Assembly: GCA_003586115.2 (NCBI GenBank)
Contig: QVOM02000034.1
Span: 133,531,598-133,595,597, forward strand
DNA length: 64,000 nucleotides
Direction: 5' to 3'
Source of the DNA: Salvator merianae
Taxonomy: Eukaryota; Chordata; Lepidosauria; Squamata; Teiidae
Shown here: positions 60,601 to 64,000 of the stretch, piece after piece
Layout: each line of letters begins with the position of its first letter
How positions within the stretch are numbered: the first letter of the stretch is position 1
Notes under the pieces: generated by a model
What the model was told of the DNA's origin: nothing
The model's input: the letters and a program-made list of their open reading frames with translations, nothing else
The model's database searches: none
Program-made: the position numbers and the translations under genes

Positions 60601-61925
60601 TTAGCCTTTCCCCCACCCTTGTATTGTTGGACCTGCCTGGGTTTCTTCAAACTTTCAATTTAGAAAGGGAAAAAAAATTGCTTGCCTAGAGGAAGCAAAG
60701 TATCAGTCAGAAGTCCTCTCTGTTTGCCTTTATTAACAAACAGCGGTGTGCATTGCAATTGCTAAAAAGCAAAGCAAAACAAAAACAAAAGAAGAATAAA
60801 AAGAAAAAGAATGGAAAAAGGGAATTAGTGCTTGTTCCTTATGGCACAACTTTCTCTCAACCCCATTATTGTTTTCCTCCTTCCTAACAAAGGTAAATTA
60901 GCTTTGAAAGGCTAGGACTATGACCAGGAAAGTGTCAAAACTTCCAAGGATTAAGCCACCCAATTCAGAAAGATTGTATGACTCAGTTTGGGCATGTTGA
61001 AAGGGGATGCATATTAAGACTAGACTTTTGCTGCAATATGAGTAGTAGAATATTTACACAGAAGTGTAAATGTGTATGGGAAGCCTCAAACATGTGTCCA
61101 CATGACTAAACAGTAATGTAATCTTAGCTAGGTCTACTTGGAAGTAAGTACCAATGTGCTTAATGATGCTTACAGCAAGCAAAGTGAGATGAAGATTGCA
61201 GCTCAGGTGAAGAAAAAATGTGTGGCAGAAATGCATGTTTGACTTTTAAATACTTTTGAAATAAGCCCAGATTTTTGTTTTTAATATATTTAGTGCTGCC
61301 TATATGCACAATCAAGCTGATACTATAACAAGCTGTGATATTAGTTGGATTAAGCCATACAGTTGTTTTTAGCCACCTGTATTCTTTCTCTCTGTCTCAC
61401 TCTCAAATATACACAACAAAATGCTTTGATGAAATAAAAACAGAGGACTCTACTGCAAAGTTCTATGCTTTATTTAATTTATGTCATTCATTTGTGGCGT
61501 TTCTATTACATCATTCCTCTCAAGAGCTTGAAACAGCACATATTATTCTCTTCCTATCCATTTTATCTTCAGAATAATCCTGTGAAGTGTGTCATAAGAC
61601 TTGCTTTCCTGGATATGGTGAAAACCCTTAGGGGACTGGGGATTATAATTCCAGATGGTAGTGATCTGGACATTCTCAAGTAGAAGATGAAGGTAAAACC
61701 CTCATTTGTTCTTGACTCCCTGCAAATGACCTTTAGAGGCATCTCACCTATCTCTGCTGCTGAAACTATAAACAAAATGCATATCAATTTGCATTACTCT
61801 GATATTTAACTAACAAACAATGTTAGATGAAACATCCTTATAATCCTTTCCAGCTCCACAATTCTATAATTTTAATATAGGAATTATTCTGAACTTAAAG
61901 TTCTTCTGTACTCAAAGATTGTGAT
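57617..61925. other. Unassigned intergenic DNA
   Basis: Holds a short ATCT-type run (60007-60028) and the 61-bp duplication listed separately. The minus-strand 82-codon frame at 59340-59588 has unusually protein-like composition but no identified relative. No promoter or exon recognised. Confidence 0.35.
60337..60458. repeat. Tandem duplication, two 61-bp units
   Basis: Unit 1 (60337-60397) and unit 2 (60398-60458) both begin GATGTGAGTCCARAAGTAAA and end with ACCAGG/ACAGGTCTT-like sequence; roughly 80-85% identical by eye. Confidence 0.85.
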
Positions 61926-61929
61926 CTGG

Positions 61930-62345
61930 ATCAGTGAGTCAGGACCAACCAGGTCTGATGGTTCAGATCAAGACATACAGTGATTTGGAACAGCACTGTC
62001 TGCACGACATCGCTGATCCAGAGCAGCTCCTGCACCAGTCCTGAAGCTCACAAAAGATTTGAGATTGGTCTCCAATGGCTCCAGAGGTCTAGGAATGAAG
62101 GTTTCTAGCCTTGTAGCCTCCCTGGTTACCCATTTGAGACACATGCTTTGATGTGTGCTCCAGATCAGAGCCCACTGGTAAACCTGTTTAACCAGATCTA
62201 CCAGCAATTCTAATCAAGGGCCCCTTGATCTGGATTCCATTCCATCCTATGCTGACAGAACATGCCAGCGGTGAATGGGGCCTCCCTTGGACCAGTGCAG
62301 AAGGGAGGCCCATAGACCAGCCCAAAGGTAAGTGCAGAAAGGCCC
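61930..62345. mobile_element. Long GGSCC-family TIR element (copy O)
   Basis: The right end GGTAAGTGCAGAAAGGCCC is a well-kept terminal repeat. The interior has TCTAGGAATGAAGG, GACAGAACATGCCAGCGG and GGGCCTCCC modules like copies K, M and N. The left end was not identified, so the start is approximate. Confidence 0.55.
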
Positions 62346-62620
62346 TTACTTTAAGATTTTTTATTATTTTAGTGTATAGCATCCAGAATTATTTCTCAAC
62401 AAGAAGTGTAAAAAATATAGATAAGAGAGTTTACTGTTAGTGTGTTTTAGGAAACATGAGAAATTGGGAAGTTTATGGCTAACTTGCAAGAGAGAACTGC
62501 TTTTGTCCAGCTTACCTTGCCTGCCAGAAGTGTGATATTGGCTTATCAGATTTTACAGATATTTCTGTTTGAGAATGGGGTGCTGGAGTTGTTTTACCCA
62601 TTGCACTTATGCCCTTATTT
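62346..62620. other. Unassigned DNA
   Basis: No feature seen. Confidence 0.35.
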
Positions 62621-62624
62621 CCTG

Positions 62625-62815
62625 GTTGGCATTTGGGCTGTTCCTTGTCACTCTGGTCTAAGATTAGAAGCTAAACAGAATTGGATGTTGCTAGTGCTTG
62701 GATAGACCATAAGGAAATCTAGACTTGGAAATGTCATGATAGAAGACAGTGGCAAACCATCTCCATATTATTATCAAGAAAACTGCATGTTTTTGTCTAT
62801 AGAGTCACCATCCTT
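62625..62815 (+). mobile_element. 5S-rRNA-derived SINE (SINE3 type)
   Basis: The head resembles 5S rRNA from its internal promoter onwards: GTCTAAGATTAGAAGCTAAA (5S: GTCTGATCTCGGAAGCTAAG), then TTGCTAGTGCTTGGATAGACC (5S: GTTAGTACTTGGATGGGAGACC). It continues with the body typical of the squamate 5S-derived SINE: GACAGTGGCAAACCATCTC and, after an interval, AAAACT...AGAGTCACCAT (GAAAACCCT...GGTCGCCAT). It is diverged and probably dead; the 5' and 3' limits are approximate. Confidence 0.75.
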
Positions 62816-62835
62816 TCTAGCCAATTTTCTATGGA

Positions 62836-62884
62836 TGGAAGGAAGGAAGGAAGGAAGGAAGGAAGGAAGGAAGGAAAGGAAAGG
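62836..62884. repeat. (GGAA)n microsatellite
   Basis: About ten GGAA units, lying between the SINE and an A19 run at 62896-62914; possibly grown from the SINE tail. Confidence 0.9.
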
Positions 62885-62914
62885 GTATTCTGTGCAAAAA
62901 AAAAAAAAAAAAAA

Positions 62915-63460
62915 TCCTTAAAAACTTCCTAACTCCATCAGTAAAGTCCAGGAAGTCAACCTTAAAATGTGGTATAGCTTATACCTTAACCTAATAACAT
63001 TGGTTCCCATTGCTAATAGTTCTCCCCCAACAGGTATTTGTGGTGGCAGTGACCCTCAATAAACAAATTTTAGAGTCAGTTCAGCCCAAAGGTGAATAAA
63101 CTACTGAAGAAGCAAGTGAGACTCACACAGGAACTTGGCCTTTTATTATTGTTTAGATATAATAATGACAAGATACAGGCCACTATTTGTCCTGTCTGCT
63201 GCCAAATTAAAAATATTGCAGACCTGAAAGGCTGTCAATAATTTTCCCATACAAAACTGGTATGCTTGTCTTTAGACCTGTGTTATCAATAAACCACACA
63301 TTTTCAAATCAAGCAACTGAATGATTCTATAGATCCAAATCCTTTCTTGTTACTCTACCTGGCAGCTCCTTTTCTAATCTCCAGCACCAACTCAATCTTC
63401 CGTACTTCCAGCAAATATCTATCTTCAGTATTGGGTCTCCTAACAAAATGGGGGAGGTAG
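62915..63460. other. Unassigned DNA
   Basis: No feature supported. Confidence 0.35.
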
Positions 63461-63462
63461 TG

Positions 63463-63552
63463 AATCATAGAATTGGAAGGGACCTCCAGGGTCATTGAGT
63501 CCAACCTCCTGCTCAATGCAGGATTCACTAAACCATTCCAGAAAGATACTTA
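63463..63552 (-). mobile_element. CR1 LINE 3' end fragment
   Basis: GAATCATAGAATTGGAAGGG, ACCTCCAGGGTCATTGAGTC and CAACCTCCTGCTCAATGCAG are the antisense of the sauropsid CR1 3' end (ATTCTATGATTC at the LINE's own 3' tip), so the element's sense is the minus strand. Only about 90 bp remain. Confidence 0.8.
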
Positions 63553-63560
63553 GAAACAAT

Positions 63561-64000
63561 GGACCTGTTCGCACTTGTATCTAACAAGCATCAAGGATGC
63601 TTGCTAGACAAGTGCATTCACACCACAGGACGACCGTAACGATGGGCAGCGGATCGTTACTACTGCCGGACAAGTAAAAAGGTGTCCGAATCCTCACCTG
63701 AAGTTCAAAGTGAGCTTCAGGTGAAGATTCATTCGCACCTACCTTCTTGTCCACGACGGCGGCCATCTTCTGGGCAATCAGCCCACCCATCACGCATGCA
63801 TGATCATGTGATCACACAATGCATGATGGGCAATAGGGTCCACGCGAGGCCCCAGTGATACCCATGCCACCGCGATCAGGCCTGGGATGCTGGATGGGGC
63901 CGCGTTGTGCTCTGTCTGGCGTTTCGGTGCCCGATCGTGGGTGCAAAGGGTGGTCACCACGGCAGCAGCCTACAAAGCGTCAGGCTGCTGCCATGGCAAC
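63561..64000. mobile_element. GC-rich TIR element related to copy H (copy I, runs off the right edge)
   Basis: It starts GGACCTGTTCGCACTTG, a relative of the GGGCCTATTTGCACTTT terminus of the 32.3-kb element, and shares interior modules in the same order: CAAGCATCAAG...GCTTGCTA, GCTTCAGGTRA, CCATGATGGG-type text, GATGCTGGATGGGGC, GGTGCCYGATYSGTGTG and TTGCCATGG/AAGCR. CpG content is higher than in copy H, suggesting a younger or less CpG-decayed copy. AAT precedes it; the far end is outside the window. Confidence 0.75.

Noticed and set aside
62836..62914. GGAA tract as a regulatory (ETS) array
   Set aside because: A simple microsatellite beside a SINE tail; no evidence of function.
1..64000. 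tRNA genes, CRISPR arrays, operons or phage-like modules
   Set aside because: None seen; the sequence is vertebrate nuclear DNA and the only tandem structures are microsatellites and one 61-bp duplication.

Overview
This is nuclear DNA from a vertebrate, most likely a non-avian reptile and probably a squamate (lizard or snake). The evidence is a recognisable vertebrate first exon with a splice donor in a CpG island, set in AT-rich, gene-poor DNA full of decayed transposable elements. The repeat mix (L2/CR1-like LINEs, a BovB/RTE LINE, L1 pieces, DIRS and Gypsy retrotransposons, hAT and palindromic MITEs, a 5S-rRNA-derived SINE) resembles squamate genomes. Species cannot be named, and all repeat class names come from recalled family patterns, not database searches.

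Only one protein-coding gene is supported: exon 1 of COP1 (RFWD2, a RING/WD40 E3 ubiquitin ligase) on the minus strand at 11847-12229. It ends at a GT donor exactly where the RING domain begins. Its promoter CpG island lies at about 12230-12700, with GC-box, CCAAT-box and NRF1-like motifs. Everything left of the exon (1-11846) is therefore inferred to be COP1 intron 1. No second exon was found there by eye. Everything right of the promoter (about 12.7-64 kb) is intergenic as far as can be seen; in human the next gene on that side is PAPPA2, but no PAPPA2 exon was recognised.

Layout: 1-11.8 kb, intron 1 with a minus-strand DIRS fragment (3.6-4.9 kb), a plus-strand L2/CR1-like LINE (7.5-8.5 kb) and a MITE (9.3-9.8 kb). 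11.8-12.7 kb, COP1 exon 1 and promoter. 13.8-15.6 kb, a second, plus-strand DIRS element. 17-29 kb, CR1, L1, Gypsy and three 180-bp palindromic MITEs with 3-bp target duplications. 32.3-33.0 kb, a GC-rich 640-bp DNA element. 39-50 kb, a cluster of 470-530-bp relatives of the palindromic MITEs, partly stacked with a minus-strand LINE. 55-64 kb, BovB, an intact hAT MITE with a perfect 8-bp target duplication, a 5S-derived SINE, a CR1 end and a second GC-rich element running off the window.

No functional transposon ORF, tRNA, CRISPR array or prokaryotic-style operon was seen. The most distinctive signals are the family of terminal-inverted-repeat elements sharing a GGSCCTWTYTGCAC-like end, the perfect hAT insertion, and an isolated 74-nt hairpin at 41917-41990.
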